Assembly (NCBI RefSeq): GCF_015710575.1
Contig: NZ_CP065373.1
Coordinates: 5,704,001-5,768,000 of the forward strand
DNA length: 64,000 bases
DNA from: Mycolicibacterium mengxianglii
GTDB lineage: Bacteria; Actinomycetota; Actinomycetes; Mycobacteriales; Mycobacteriaceae
Direction of reading: 5' to 3'
In this document: positions 26,093 to 35,127 of the stretch, in pieces
Layout: each line of letters starts with the position of its first letter
Numbering within the stretch: the first letter of the stretch is position 1
Program-made: the position numbers and the translations under genes
The notes under the pieces: model-generated
What the model was told of the DNA's origin: nothing
The model's database searches: none
Seen by the model: the letters and a program-made list of their open reading frames with translations, nothing else

Positions 26093-27439
26093 CTAGCCGG
26101 TGAATTCGTGGTCCGACCAGGCCAGCTTCTCGCCGCGGTATTTCGCGGCCCGCACGTCGCCGGACCGCGCATGACCCTCGAAGAGCTCCACCCGGGCGGC
26201 ACGCCCGCACACCTCGCCGAAGAAAGCGCTCGAGTCGGTGTTCGTCACTTCCTGATAGGTCACGGTGCGCAGGTACTTGCCCACCCACAGACCGCCGGTG
26301 TAGCGGGCCGCACCCCGGGTGGGAAGGACGTGGTTGGTACCGATCACCTTGTCTCCGTAGGAGACACAGGTCCCCTCGCCGAGGAACAGAGCGCCGTAGT
26401 CGTGCATCTTGTCCAACGCTTCGCGCGGGTTCTCGGTGAGGATCTGCACGTGTTCGAAGGCGTACTCGTCGGCCAGCGCGTACGCCTCGTCGAGCGTCTG
26501 CACGACGCGAACCTCGCCCCAGTCACGCCAGGCCGGATCGGCGAAGTCGCGGGTGGGCATATCGACGAGGATGGTGTCGATGTGCTCGATGACCGCGCGG
26601 CCCAGCTCTTCGCTGGTGGTGATCAGCACGGCCGGGCTGTCGGGCCCGTGCTCCGCCTGCGAGAGCAGGTCGACCGCGACGATGAACGGGTCGGCATGCT
26701 CGTCGGCCACGATCAGGACTTCCGTCGGACCGGCGAACAGGTCGATGCCCACCTCACCGAACAATTGGCGCTTGGCTTCTGCGACAAAGGCATTGCCGGG
26801 ACCCGCGAGCATGTTGACCGGGCGGATGGTCTCGGTGCCGACAGCCATGGCCGCAACCGCCTGGATACCGCCGAGCAGATAGATCTCGTCGGCACCCGCA
26901 AGGTGCATGGCGGCGACCGTCGCGTCCGGAACCTCTCCGCGGATCAGGGGCGTGCAGGCCGCGACGCGCTCCACACCGGCCACCTTGGCGGTGACGATCG
27001 TCATGTGGGCGCTTGCCAGCAGCGGGTACTTCCCGCCGGGGATGTACGCACCGGCCGCCTGGATCGGAACGTTCTTCTGTCCGAGGAAAACCCCTGGGTG
27101 CGTTTCGATCTCGAAGTCTGTCAGCGATTCGAGCTGCTTCTGGGCCATCACCCGGACCTGCTCCTGGACGAACTCGATGTCTTCGATGACCTGGCGCGGA
27201 ACGCGCGCCATGATCTCCTCGATCTTCTCGGGAGAGAGCAGATAGCTGTCAGCTGAGTAGTTGTCGAACTTCTCCGAGTACTCCCGCACGGCGGCGTCGC
27301 CGCGGGTGCGGATGTCCTCGATCACGCTCTCCACAGTGGAACGCACCGAGGTCGTGCTGCCCCGCTCGACGCTGTCACGCTGAGGAGCTTTGAGATCCAC
27401 TGTCGGGATCGCGGTTCGGGGCGCGGTGGCCATCGTCAT
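26093..27439 (-). CDS. Histidinol dehydrogenase family protein, catabolic type (HpsN-like)
   Basis: 448 residues with the full HisD active site: Zn ligands in LLSQAEHG, Asp in SYGDKVIGTNHVLPT, the Glu-His pair in YAFEHVQIL, and the C-terminal His in ELFEGHARS. NAD-binding core: AGPGNAFVAEAKRQLFG. It is not with other his genes but with an MHS transporter and LacI regulator, an arrangement typical of HisD paralogues used for catabolic alcohols, such as sulfopropanediol dehydrogenase HpsN. It probably oxidises a polyol or amino alcohol to an acid with two NAD. Start ATG 27439 follows GGAGA. Confidence 0.82.
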   Translation of the reverse strand: MTMATAPRTAIPTVDLKAPQRDSVERGSTTSVRSTVESVIEDIRTRGDAAVREYSEKFDNYSADSYLLSPEKIEEIMARVPRQVIEDIEFVQEQVRVMAQKQLESLTDFEIETHPGVFLGQKNVPIQAAGAYIPGGKYPLLASAHMTIVTAKVAGVERVAACTPLIRGEVPDATVAAMHLAGADEIYLLGGIQAVAAMAVGTETIRPVNMLAGPGNAFVAEAKRQLFGEVGIDLFAGPTEVLIVADEHADPFIVAVDLLSQAEHGPDSPAVLITTSEELGRAVIEHIDTILVDMPTRDFADPAWRDWGEVRVVQTLDEAYALADEYAFEHVQILTENPREALDKMHDYGALFLGEGTCVSYGDKVIGTNHVLPTRGAARYTGGLWVGKYLRTVTYQEVTNTDSSAFFGEVCGRAARVELFEGHARSGDVRAAKYRGEKLAWSDHEFTG

Positions 27440-27526
27440 GGGCTTCTCCGTTGGGTCGTCGTCGGGCAGTGGTGCCGCTCAGGTCACTCGAGGCGGGAAA
27501 GGTGTTCCCGATCGCTCGGTACGGTC

Positions 27527-27544
27527 AGTGTATACGTATACACT
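27527..27544. promoter_or_regulatory. Perfect 18-base LacI-type operator
   Basis: AGTGTATAC-GTATACACT is a perfect 18-base palindrome without spacer, centred in the hisD-like/lacI divergent region, 88 bases upstream of the hisD-like start codon. Central CG symmetry is the classical LacI/GalR operator form. Two related TACGTA cores follow at 27621 and 27693. Confidence 0.7.
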
Positions 27545-27617
27545 CAGAATCAAAACCCCCGATTTGACAATTCCTTGAACAGGCTTTTGAACTGGCACAA
27601 AGTGCATCTATAGGTGT

Positions 27618-27701
27618 GGTTACGTATCCGATCTCGCCGGAGGTGGGATGATGCGCTCGCAACAATGTCCGACGCCCTACAGAAGAAGTGGATACGTATG
27701 T
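27618..27701. promoter_or_regulatory. Two auxiliary LacI-type half-operators, one over the lacI start codon
   Basis: GGTTACGTATCC (27618-27629, core TACGTA 27621-27626) and GGATACGTATGT (27690-27701, core 27693-27698) share the TACGTA centre with the perfect operator at 27527. The last one overlaps the ATG of the LacI gene (27698). The spacing (88 and 72 bases between cores) could allow looping and autorepression. Confidence 0.45.
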
Positions 27702-28729
27702 CAACGAGCCGAGACGTCGCTCGCGTCGCCGGCGTATCTCAGGCGACGGTGTCTCGTGCGTTGAGTGGCGGAAGTGTCAGTCCCGCGACTCGGGACAAGA
27801 TCCTGCAGGCGGCGAAGACGGTCGGCTACGTGCCCAATCTGGGCGCCCGCGCGATGAAGACCGGCCGGGTCGACACCATCGGCGTCGTCGTCGCCGACCT
27901 CACCAATCCGTTCTACCCCGAGATCCTCAACGCGTTGACCGAGTACCTCGACGCTGCCGGCAAGAAGGTGACGTTGTGGAACTCCGATGGTCCGGGAAAC
28001 GATGCCGCGCTCGAGGCCATCAACGCCGGATCCGTCGACGGCGTCATCTTCACCACGGTCACCGAGGCATCCGCACCACTGCGTGCCGCAATCGACAGGC
28101 ACAGTCCGGTCGTGCTCATCAACCGCACGGTCGAAACGTTGGCCTGTGACCAGGTCTCCAGCGACAACCTCACCGGCGGCCACGCCGTCGCCGACTACTT
28201 CCTCGACAACGGGCACCGCCGGATCGCCTTCATCGGGGGACCTTCCACAGCCAGTACCGCCCGTTACCGGCGACTCGGATTCGCCGTGCGTCTGAGCGAG
28301 GCCGGGGTGCCCCTCGACGCCGAAAGGACGCTCGAAGGGCCGTTCAGCCACGACTTCGGCTACAGCGCGACAATGCAATTGCTTCGCGCCGAGGATCCGC
28401 CCACCGCCATCTTCTGTAGCAATGACCTGATCGCCTTCGGCGCACTCGACGCGGCCCGGGCTGCCCGGGTGGCGGTACCAGAGGACCTGTGGATCGTGGG
28501 GTACGACGACATCGCCATGTCCGCCTGGCCGGCGTTCGACTTGACGACAGTCCATCAACCGAGTCGGGCCATGGCGGAGGCGGGCGCCCAGGCCTTACTG
28601 GACCGCATCGACAATCCGACAGCTCCCTACAAAACCCTCACCTTCCGTTCGCACCTGGTGGTGAGAGGTACGACCACGCCGCTCGCCGATACGCCCGAAA
28701 CCGCCCGGCCCTCGATGGCCGCGGAGTAG
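27698..28729 (+). CDS. LacI family transcriptional regulator
   Basis: 343 residues from ATG 27698, which puts the helix-turn-helix at the very start (STSRDVARVAGVSQATVSRALSG) as in all LacI proteins; an upstream GTG frame start would add about 28 unrelated residues. The hinge and PBP-like effector domain follow (IGVVVADLTNPFYPEI, AIFCSNDLIAFGALDAA, VGYDDIAMSAWPAFDLTT). It diverges from the HisD-like/MHS operon and is probably its repressor, through the TACGTA sites. Confidence 0.9.
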   Translation: MSTSRDVARVAGVSQATVSRALSGGSVSPATRDKILQAAKTVGYVPNLGARAMKTGRVDTIGVVVADLTNPFYPEILNALTEYLDAAGKKVTLWNSDGPGNDAALEAINAGSVDGVIFTTVTEASAPLRAAIDRHSPVVLINRTVETLACDQVSSDNLTGGHAVADYFLDNGHRRIAFIGGPSTASTARYRRLGFAVRLSEAGVPLDAERTLEGPFSHDFGYSATMQLLRAEDPPTAIFCSNDLIAFGALDAARAARVAVPEDLWIVGYDDIAMSAWPAFDLTTVHQPSRAMAEAGAQALLDRIDNPTAPYKTLTFRSHLVVRGTTTPLADTPETARPSMAAE

Positions 28730-28789
28730 CCAGATACCAACGCAGAAAGCCGGACGCCCCACAGGTGAGGGTGAGCCGCTAGCGGCATT

Positions 28790-28913
28790 GGCGATGCAGG
28801 GGTATCGCCGCGTCGGACAGATAGATCGCGCTGTTTACCGTGCGGCCATGGTGCGTTGGTGACCGTGCCGCTTCACCTTCCCACCATGTGTCCGTTGGCG
28901 GTATCGGATCGCC
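28790..28913. other. LacI-dctA intergenic region with two GGCGAT-type inverted repeats
   Basis: The 199 bases between lacI and the dctA-like gene hold GGCGAT-N8-ATCGCC (28790-28809) and GGCG-N9-CGCC (28897-28913), the second ending 15 bases before the dctA start. They could be a terminator hairpin for lacI and an operator for the LysR downstream, respectively. No clear ORF was seen. Confidence 0.3.
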
Positions 28914-28928
28914 GCGTAAGGACGGACC

Positions 28929-30335
28929 ATGACACAGCAACCAGCAGCCGGAGCAGCGAACTCCGTTGCAGCAAGGCGGACCCCGTGGTACCGCCATCTC
29001 TATGTGTGGGTATTGATCGCGATGGCGCTCGGCACCACGGTCGGCCTCCTCTGGCCGACGACCGGCAAGGCGTTGAAACCCCTGGGTGACGCGTTCGTCG
29101 GTCTGCTGACGATGGCGCTGGGTCCGCTCGTGCTGTGCATGGTGGTCGCCGGGATCGGCGCCGTTGCGAATCTGGCCTCGGTGGGCAAAGTTGCCCTGCG
29201 CTCGATCATCTACTTCGAGGTGGTCACCACGATCGCCCTCGCGCTTGGGCTGCTGGCAGTCAACGTGATCCGCCCCGGCGCAGGCATGCACGCCGACGTC
29301 GATTCGCTCGAGATGACCGAGAAAGTGGCCGACGGGGTGGCAGCCGGCCAGGACCTGGCCTGGTATGACTACTTCCTGCAGATCATCCCGACGAACATCG
29401 TGGCCAGCCTCGCCGATGGGGCGATCCTGCCGATCCTGGTTTTTGCGATCCTGTTCGGAATCAGCCTCCAGTTGATCGGTGAGCGCGGCCGCGCCATCGC
29501 CCACGGTGTGGAACGCCTGGGCGAGGCCCTGTTCCAGGTTGTGCGCATCGTCGTATGGGCTGCGCCGGTCGGCGTGTTCGGCGCGATGGCCTTCACTGCC
29601 GGCAACTTCGGCGCAGCATCGCTGGGCTCCTTGCTCGAGCTCATCGCCACGTTTTACGCCACCTCCATCGTGTTCATCGTGGTCGTCCTGGGTGGGATCC
29701 TGCTGCTCGTCGGGCTGCGGCCCTGGCGAGTGCTGCGCTACCTCAAAGATGAGGTCCTGCTCGCCCTGGGCGCCTCATCCTCAGAGGTGGCGCTGCCGGG
29801 CATCGTGCGGAAACTGGAGAACCTCGGTGTCTCGAAGGGCACTGCCGGGATCAGTGTCACCGCCGGCTATTCGTTCAACCTCGACGGCACGTGCATCTAC
29901 CTCACATTGACAACGGTGTTCATCGCCCAGGCGCTCGGCATCGATCTGTCCATCGGCCAGCAAGTCTTACTGCTGCTGGTGATGCTGCTTGCCTCCAAAG
30001 GCACCGCGGGGGTCACCGGAGGCGGGTTCGTCATGCTCACCACCAGCGTCTCGTCGCTGAGCCTCATCCCGGTCTCCGGTGTCATGTTGGTGTTCGGGAT
30101 CGATCGGTTCATGTCCGAGTGCCGTGCCGTGGTGAACTCGCTGGGCAATGCGGTAGCCGGCCTGGTGGTAGCCCGTTGGCAAGGCGAAATCCAACCAGCC
30201 CAGGTGCACGCCATCATGGCCGGACAGGTACCCGGTTTCGTACCCGAGCTCGACCCCTCCGCAGTTGCCCCCGCAGGCGCGCCGCTGTCCGCGAACCCCA
30301 AGGAGACCGAACCCTCAGCCGCCGGGTCTCGGTGA
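28929..30335 (+). CDS. Dicarboxylate/amino acid:cation symporter (DctA/GltP family)
   Basis: 468 residues. The transport core is evident: SSSEVALPGIVRKLENLGVS, SFNLDGTCIYLT and the GTAGVTGGGFVML helical hairpin, as in DctA and GltPh. It is an Na+ or H+ coupled uptake carrier for dianionic acids. AAGGA precedes ATG 28929. The stop overlaps the LysR start (GTGA). Because the transcript continues to phosphonoacetate hydrolase, phosphonoacetate is a possible cargo rather than C4-dicarboxylate alone. Confidence 0.88.
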   Translation: MTQQPAAGAANSVAARRTPWYRHLYVWVLIAMALGTTVGLLWPTTGKALKPLGDAFVGLLTMALGPLVLCMVVAGIGAVANLASVGKVALRSIIYFEVVTTIALALGLLAVNVIRPGAGMHADVDSLEMTEKVADGVAAGQDLAWYDYFLQIIPTNIVASLADGAILPILVFAILFGISLQLIGERGRAIAHGVERLGEALFQVVRIVVWAAPVGVFGAMAFTAGNFGAASLGSLLELIATFYATSIVFIVVVLGGILLLVGLRPWRVLRYLKDEVLLALGASSSEVALPGIVRKLENLGVSKGTAGISVTAGYSFNLDGTCIYLTLTTVFIAQALGIDLSIGQQVLLLLVMLLASKGTAGVTGGGFVMLTTSVSSLSLIPVSGVMLVFGIDRFMSECRAVVNSLGNAVAGLVVARWQGEIQPAQVHAIMAGQVPGFVPELDPSAVAPAGAPLSANPKETEPSAAGSR

Positions 30336-31231
30336 CTCTGCCGAGCCTGCACCGGCTTCGGGTGTTCGCCGCCATCGCCGACGCAGGCAGCGTGTCGGCA
30401 GGCGCCCGTGCACTGGGAATCACCCAATCGACCGCATCAACGCATCTCCGGCAGCTGGAGACCGAGGTCGGATCCCTGCTGATCGAGCGAACCGGAAAGC
30501 AGTTCAGGCCAACAGAAGCCGGCACCGTACTGCTGGGGTACGCACAACGCATGATCGCCATCGCCGACGAAGCGGTCGACGACCTTGCCGGGATCAGCCT
30601 GCGACCACTGACCGGGGCCCTCACGGTCGGGGCGACCACGACGACAACCGAGGGCCGGTTCCTGCCTACCGCACTGCACCGCTTCGCCGCCGCCTACCCT
30701 GAAGTCACGCTCGATCTGCGCGTCGACAATTCGACGACACTGCTGCGCAGCGTGCTCGACGGCGTGGTCGGTGTCGCGATCATCGCCGCAGACGTCGACG
30801 ATCCCGCCCTCACCGTCATGGCGCTGGCGCCAGAGGACCAGACCGTCATCGTCTCCGGCAACCACCCGCTCGCCGGCTCGCATGTAGACACGCGGGTGTT
30901 ACGCGACTCGGTAGTGCTGTTGCGCGAACAGGGTTCAGCGACACGGACCTATCAAGAACAGCTCCTGAGCCGATGGCGGATCCCGGGTGCGCGCACCTGG
31001 ACCCTGGCCAGCACCAGTGCCATCATCGGGGCCGTTGCGGCCGGCCTGGGCCTCTCGTGCTTACCACGCGTGGCCTGCCGAGACGCCCTGGCGCTGGGCC
31101 GGATAGCCGAACTCACCCTCGATCCACCGCCACCCGCGCGTCCGGTTTGCTTGGTCCGGCGCACCGACCACCACCTCACCCGAGCCGAAGAACACTTTCT
31201 GACACTGATCACTGAAAGCCAGCAGCCCTGA
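30332..31231 (+). CDS. LysR family transcriptional regulator
   Basis: 299 residues from GTG 30332, overlapping the dctA-like stop. The winged HTH is LRVFAAIADAGSVSAGARALGITQSTASTHLRQLE in outline (about residues 8-45). The substrate-binding domain follows (LTVGATTTTTEGRFLPTAL). Unusually, the LysR gene lies inside the operon and in the same direction as its presumed targets. A LysR (PhnR) is known to control phosphonoacetate hydrolase genes in Pseudomonas, which fits the next gene. Confidence 0.87.
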   Translation: MTLPSLHRLRVFAAIADAGSVSAGARALGITQSTASTHLRQLETEVGSLLIERTGKQFRPTEAGTVLLGYAQRMIAIADEAVDDLAGISLRPLTGALTVGATTTTTEGRFLPTALHRFAAAYPEVTLDLRVDNSTTLLRSVLDGVVGVAIIAADVDDPALTVMALAPEDQTVIVSGNHPLAGSHVDTRVLRDSVVLLREQGSATRTYQEQLLSRWRIPGARTWTLASTSAIIGAVAAGLGLSCLPRVACRDALALGRIAELTLDPPPPARPVCLVRRTDHHLTRAEEHFLTLITESQQP

Positions 31232-31328
31232 TCAGGACCGCGTGACAACAACTGAAGCCCAGACACCGCGGACTGGCTGTTGTCAGCACCACCGACCACC
31301 GCACGACCACCGAAAAAGGATTGACACC

Positions 31329-32696
31329 ATGAACTCTCGCGCATTCAGCGTTAACGACCGAACCTATGTCATGCCCGGAGCACCGGTGGTGGTGATCTGC
31401 ATCGACGGCAGCGAGCCTGACTACCACATCGAAGCGATCAAGGCCGGGCGGATGCCCTGGCTCACCCGAGTCCTCGGCGGCGAGTCCAGTTCATGGCCGG
31501 CGCACTGCGCGATGCCCGCGCTGACCAACCCGAACAATGTGTCCATCGCCACCGGCCACCCACCCAAGGTGCACGGCATCAGCGGCAACTACATCTTCGA
31601 CAATGCCACCGGCGAAGAAGTACTGATGAACGACAAGCGTTTCCTGCGCGCCCCCACCGTATTCGCCGCAGCCAACGAGGCGGGCCTGGACGTGGTTGTG
31701 GTCACGGCCAAAGACAAACTACGCCGCCTGCTGGGCGCCGGCCTGGTCGAAGAAGGCCCAAATCTGAATCGCGGCAGCGCGTTTGTGCCGCCATCGCGCA
31801 CCGGCATTTGTTTCTCGGCGGAGAAAGCCGATCAGGCCACTCTCACCGACAACGGTATCGACAACGTGCTCGAACTCGTGGGCAAGCCCTTGCCACAGGT
31901 ATATTCGGCTGATCTGTCGGAGTTCACGCTAGCGGCGGGCGTTGCGATCCTCGAGACCCGCGGTGCCGACCTGATGTACCTCTCGTTGACCGATTACATT
32001 CAGCACAAACACGCCCCCGGCACCGAGACCGCCAACGCGTTCTACGCGATGATCGACTCCTACGCCGCCCAACTCGACGCCCTCGGCGCCATCGTCGTCC
32101 TCACCGCCGACCACGGAATGAGCGCAAAAACCGATCACAACGGCGTGGCCAGAGTGATCTACGTCGAAGACGAAGTCCGACGCATCCTCGGGGCTCCCGC
32201 CGCTGTCGCCGACAATGACGGCGCAGAAGGGATCCGGGTCATCCTGCCGATCACCGACCCCTACACCGTGCACCACGGCGCGCTTGGCTCGTTCGCCAGC
32301 ATCTACCTGCCTGCCACAGCCGACCGGAACCTCGTCATCGAAGAGTTGCGGACCATCAAGGGCGTACAGGTCGTGCACAGTCGCGAGGATGCAGTCGCCA
32401 CCTACAGTCTGCCGGCCGACCGCATCGGCGATGTAGTGCTGTTGGCCGAAGCCGGCACTGCCGTAGGTCGTTACGCAGAATGGCACGACCTCAGTGGTCT
32501 GGACGCCCCGCTGCGTTCCCACGGCGCCCTGGGCGAACTGCAGATCCCGTTCATCATCAACCGGCGAATCCCCCGCCCCGACCTGCTCGACGAGCCCTAC
32601 GGTCAGCCGGCGTACGTGCACAACTACGACGCGTTCTGGGTAGCCACCACGCTTGTTTCCCAGCACCAGACCTCCCCTGCGGCGTCGCTCGCATAA
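31329..32696 (+). CDS. phnA: Phosphonoacetate hydrolase (alkaline phosphatase superfamily)
   Basis: 455 residues from ATG 31329. Zinc ligands and nucleophile are visible: Asp26 in ICIDGSEP, Thr66 in LTNPNNVS, Asp222 and His226 in TDYIQHKH, Asp261-His262 in TADHGMS, and His398 in SHGALGELQIPF. The string HGISGNYIFDNATGEEV and TAKDKLRRLLG are hallmarks of PhnA (phosphonoacetate to acetate plus phosphate). Other phosphonate genes (phnW, phnX, phnY) are missing, so only ready-made phosphonoacetate could be used. It ends the dctA-lysR-phnA group. Confidence 0.88.
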   Translation: MNSRAFSVNDRTYVMPGAPVVVICIDGSEPDYHIEAIKAGRMPWLTRVLGGESSSWPAHCAMPALTNPNNVSIATGHPPKVHGISGNYIFDNATGEEVLMNDKRFLRAPTVFAAANEAGLDVVVVTAKDKLRRLLGAGLVEEGPNLNRGSAFVPPSRTGICFSAEKADQATLTDNGIDNVLELVGKPLPQVYSADLSEFTLAAGVAILETRGADLMYLSLTDYIQHKHAPGTETANAFYAMIDSYAAQLDALGAIVVLTADHGMSAKTDHNGVARVIYVEDEVRRILGAPAAVADNDGAEGIRVILPITDPYTVHHGALGSFASIYLPATADRNLVIEELRTIKGVQVVHSREDAVATYSLPADRIGDVVLLAEAGTAVGRYAEWHDLSGLDAPLRSHGALGELQIPFIINRRIPRPDLLDEPYGQPAYVHNYDAFWVATTLVSQHQTSPAASLA

Positions 32697-32980
32697 GCCA
32701 CCGGGCACCAGAGAAGTTACCTCTCAACCCGCAGGTTGCGAGGTTTCTCCCGAAGCCCCAAGCCCAAGTTGCACTCGATGACGTTGAGACCTGGGATGTG
32801 GGTCGGCCGGTCCCAATCCTAGGTTCCAGGATCAACGAGTCACCCTTGCTCACCACCGCCGCAGCGTCGACTGACGGCCGACCGTGAATGTATGCGAGCC
32901 GATTGGCGTTGAACCTGTTGTAGACATTCCGCCGAGCTTGGTTGTGACGTGCCGTGTACGGCCGTGAAACGAGGAGAGCC
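32697..32980. other. Intergenic region, no gene recognised
   Basis: 284 bases between phnA and the next SDR. Neither strand has a convincing ORF start with a ribosome site; the longer minus frames through it are continuous with shadows of the SDR. No clear hairpin or operator was found. The promoter of the SDR should lie here. Confidence 0.4.
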
Positions 32981-33838
32981 ATGAAAATTCGCCACGGGGA
33001 CGTAGCGCTCATCACGGGTAGTTCCCGTGGGCTTGGTCGCCATATCGCGCTGGCGTTGGCGGGCCGAGGAATGAACGTGGTGCTGGCGGCGCGTAGCCAA
33101 GATGGCCTGGACACCGTCGCCGCACAGGTGCGCGCCGCGACCGGCGTCACCGTGTCCACAGTGGTGGTCGACCTCGCCGACCGCACGCAGGCGGCTTCTC
33201 TGGTGCAGCGGGCAACTGAAGTGGCCGGACCCGTCGACGTGCTGGTGAACAATGCCGGGATCGAAAGCACCTGTCAGCCAGAGGAAGCCGAGCTCGACGA
33301 CCTTGGCGCAATGACCGACGTCAATCTCCTGGCTCCGATGCTGCTCACCAGAACCGTGCTGCCCAGCATGATCGAACGCGGCCGGGGTCACGTCGTCAAT
33401 GTGTCATCGATGGCAGGACTGGTTGTCTCCCCCTACGAGGAACCCTACAGCGCCACCAAGGCCGGCCTCATCGCATACACGCGCGCCCTACGCATGACGG
33501 CACAGGATCGGGGCTGGAACCTGAGCGCCTCGGTGATCTGCCCGGGGTTCATGGCGGACGAAGAGGGGATGTATGCGGACATGCAGAGCGAATTCGGGGC
33601 GTCCGCACCCAGATCTGTCGGAGACATGCCCGCTGGTGCGGTGGGTAAGGCGGTCGTCGATGCCGTGGAAAAGGATCTGCCTGACGTACTCGTGATGCCG
33701 GGCGCGCCCAGGGTCTTCGCCCTGGCTTCGATCGCGACACCCAGGCTGTTCGAGCGCATCGCCCGCAGCGCCAACCTCGGCGCACCGTTTCGCACGGTTG
33801 CCGAGCAACGCAGCGCCCAGCGAAAAGCAGGAAGCTGA
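32981..33838 (+). CDS. SDR family NAD(P)-dependent oxidoreductase
   Basis: 285 residues from ATG 32981, behind GAGGAG. Motifs: ITGSSRGLG, NNAG in LVNNAGIES, active-site Ser in VSSMAGLV and Tyr-Lys in PYSATKAG. The C-terminal tail (FALASIATPRLFERIARSANLG) resembles the DltE/YohF-like SDRs of mycobacteria. It begins a small set of redox enzymes with the two MDR reductases following. No specific substrate can be named. Confidence 0.83.
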   Translation: MKIRHGDVALITGSSRGLGRHIALALAGRGMNVVLAARSQDGLDTVAAQVRAATGVTVSTVVVDLADRTQAASLVQRATEVAGPVDVLVNNAGIESTCQPEEAELDDLGAMTDVNLLAPMLLTRTVLPSMIERGRGHVVNVSSMAGLVVSPYEEPYSATKAGLIAYTRALRMTAQDRGWNLSASVICPGFMADEEGMYADMQSEFGASAPRSVGDMPAGAVGKAVVDAVEKDLPDVLVMPGAPRVFALASIATPRLFERIARSANLGAPFRTVAEQRSAQRKAGS

Positions 33839-33953
33839 AACATGATCGGTTCGCGCGGCGCTGCGGGAACACACCACGAGCTACGGACGTTGCAGCCCAG
33901 GTCATTTCACGAGATCTGACACCGAACGTTTCTGCACAGAACAGAGCACGCCC

Positions 33954-34973
33954 ATGAAGGCAGTAACGTACACCCGGACCGGCGGCACGTCCGTACTGAA
34001 TTACGTGGACCGGCCAATATCTGAGCCCGCGCCAGGAGAGGTTCGGGTCAAGGTCATCGTTTCCGGTGTCAATCCCACCGACTGGAAGTCACGTCAGGGC
34101 TCCGGATTCGGCGGGGGCGGCTTCGATGAAATCGTGCCCAATCAGGACGGTGCGGGCGTTGTTGACGCCGTCGGGCAGGGGGTGCACGGCGTCGAGGTCG
34201 GGGACCGAGTGTGGATGTACCTGTCGGCGCACCAACGCCCGACCGGTACAGCCCAGGAGTACACCGTGGTCCCGGCTCAGCGCGTCGTAAAGTTGCCCGA
34301 GAACGTCAGTTTTGATGTTGGGGCGAGTCTGGGGGTCCCCGCGATGACGGCGCATCGAGCGCTCACCGTGTCCGAGGATGGTCCGTCGCGGCTGTATCCA
34401 GGCGCACTGCAGGGCAAATTTGTGTTGGTAGCCGGCGGCGCCGGGGCTGTCGGCCACGCCGCGATTCAGCTCGCACGATGGTCGGGTGCCACAGTTGTCA
34501 CCACGGTCAGCAGTGCCGAAAAGCGCGACCTCGCAATCGCGGCCGGAGCCGATCACGTCGTCAACTACAAGACCGGTGATGCCGCAGCCGAGATCCGGGA
34601 GATCGCGCCGAACGGCGTCGACCTCGTTGTCGAGGTTGCCCCGGCGCAGAACGCGAAGCTCAACGCAGCCGTGACGGCGCCCCGTGCATCGATTGCGGTC
34701 TACGCCACCAATGGCGGCGACACTGTCACCCTCGACGTACGGCAGAGCATGACGTTGAACTCCCGGTATCAGTTCTTGCTCCTGTACACCGTCGGCGACA
34801 AGGCGCTCGAAGCGGCCAGAGACGATGTCACTGCTGCCGCAGCAGCGGGCGCGCTCGAAGTCGGGTCGGCATGGGGTCTACCAGTTCATCGATTTTTGTT
34901 GTCTGACACCGCATCTGCTCATGCCGCGGTCGAGAACGGCGTTACCGGGAAGGTGCTCATCGATGTGCAATGA
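33954..34973 (+). CDS. NADPH:quinone reductase family protein (zeta-crystallin-like MDR)
   Basis: 339 residues. The GroES-like N-terminal half contains NPTDWKSRQG and NQDGAGVVDAVGQGV. The Rossmann motif is AGGAGAVGHAAIQLA (about residues 160-174). No structural or catalytic zinc cysteines are seen, as in zeta-crystallin. It would reduce quinones or enones with NADPH. A 115-base gap separates it from the SDR. Confidence 0.83.
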   Translation: MKAVTYTRTGGTSVLNYVDRPISEPAPGEVRVKVIVSGVNPTDWKSRQGSGFGGGGFDEIVPNQDGAGVVDAVGQGVHGVEVGDRVWMYLSAHQRPTGTAQEYTVVPAQRVVKLPENVSFDVGASLGVPAMTAHRALTVSEDGPSRLYPGALQGKFVLVAGGAGAVGHAAIQLARWSGATVVTTVSSAEKRDLAIAAGADHVVNYKTGDAAAEIREIAPNGVDLVVEVAPAQNAKLNAAVTAPRASIAVYATNGGDTVTLDVRQSMTLNSRYQFLLLYTVGDKALEAARDDVTAAAAAGALEVGSAWGLPVHRFLLSDTASAHAAVENGVTGKVLIDVQ

Positions 34974-35127
34974 GCCCAGATGATCCGTTTCCTGCTTCAG
35001 CGGAACGCAGCCAAGTCTCGTTGCTGAGGGAAGCCGGCCGGCTCATCGCGGGTTCTCATCCCTTTGCCAGGGCGCGCACATTCGCCGTCCGGTTTACCGG
35101 CGAGCGTTACCGGGGTATGCGCCTCGA

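Noticed and set aside
26093..27439. Histidine biosynthesis hisD
   Set aside because: No other his genes nearby. The LacI regulator and transporter context and divergent operators indicate a catabolic paralogue.
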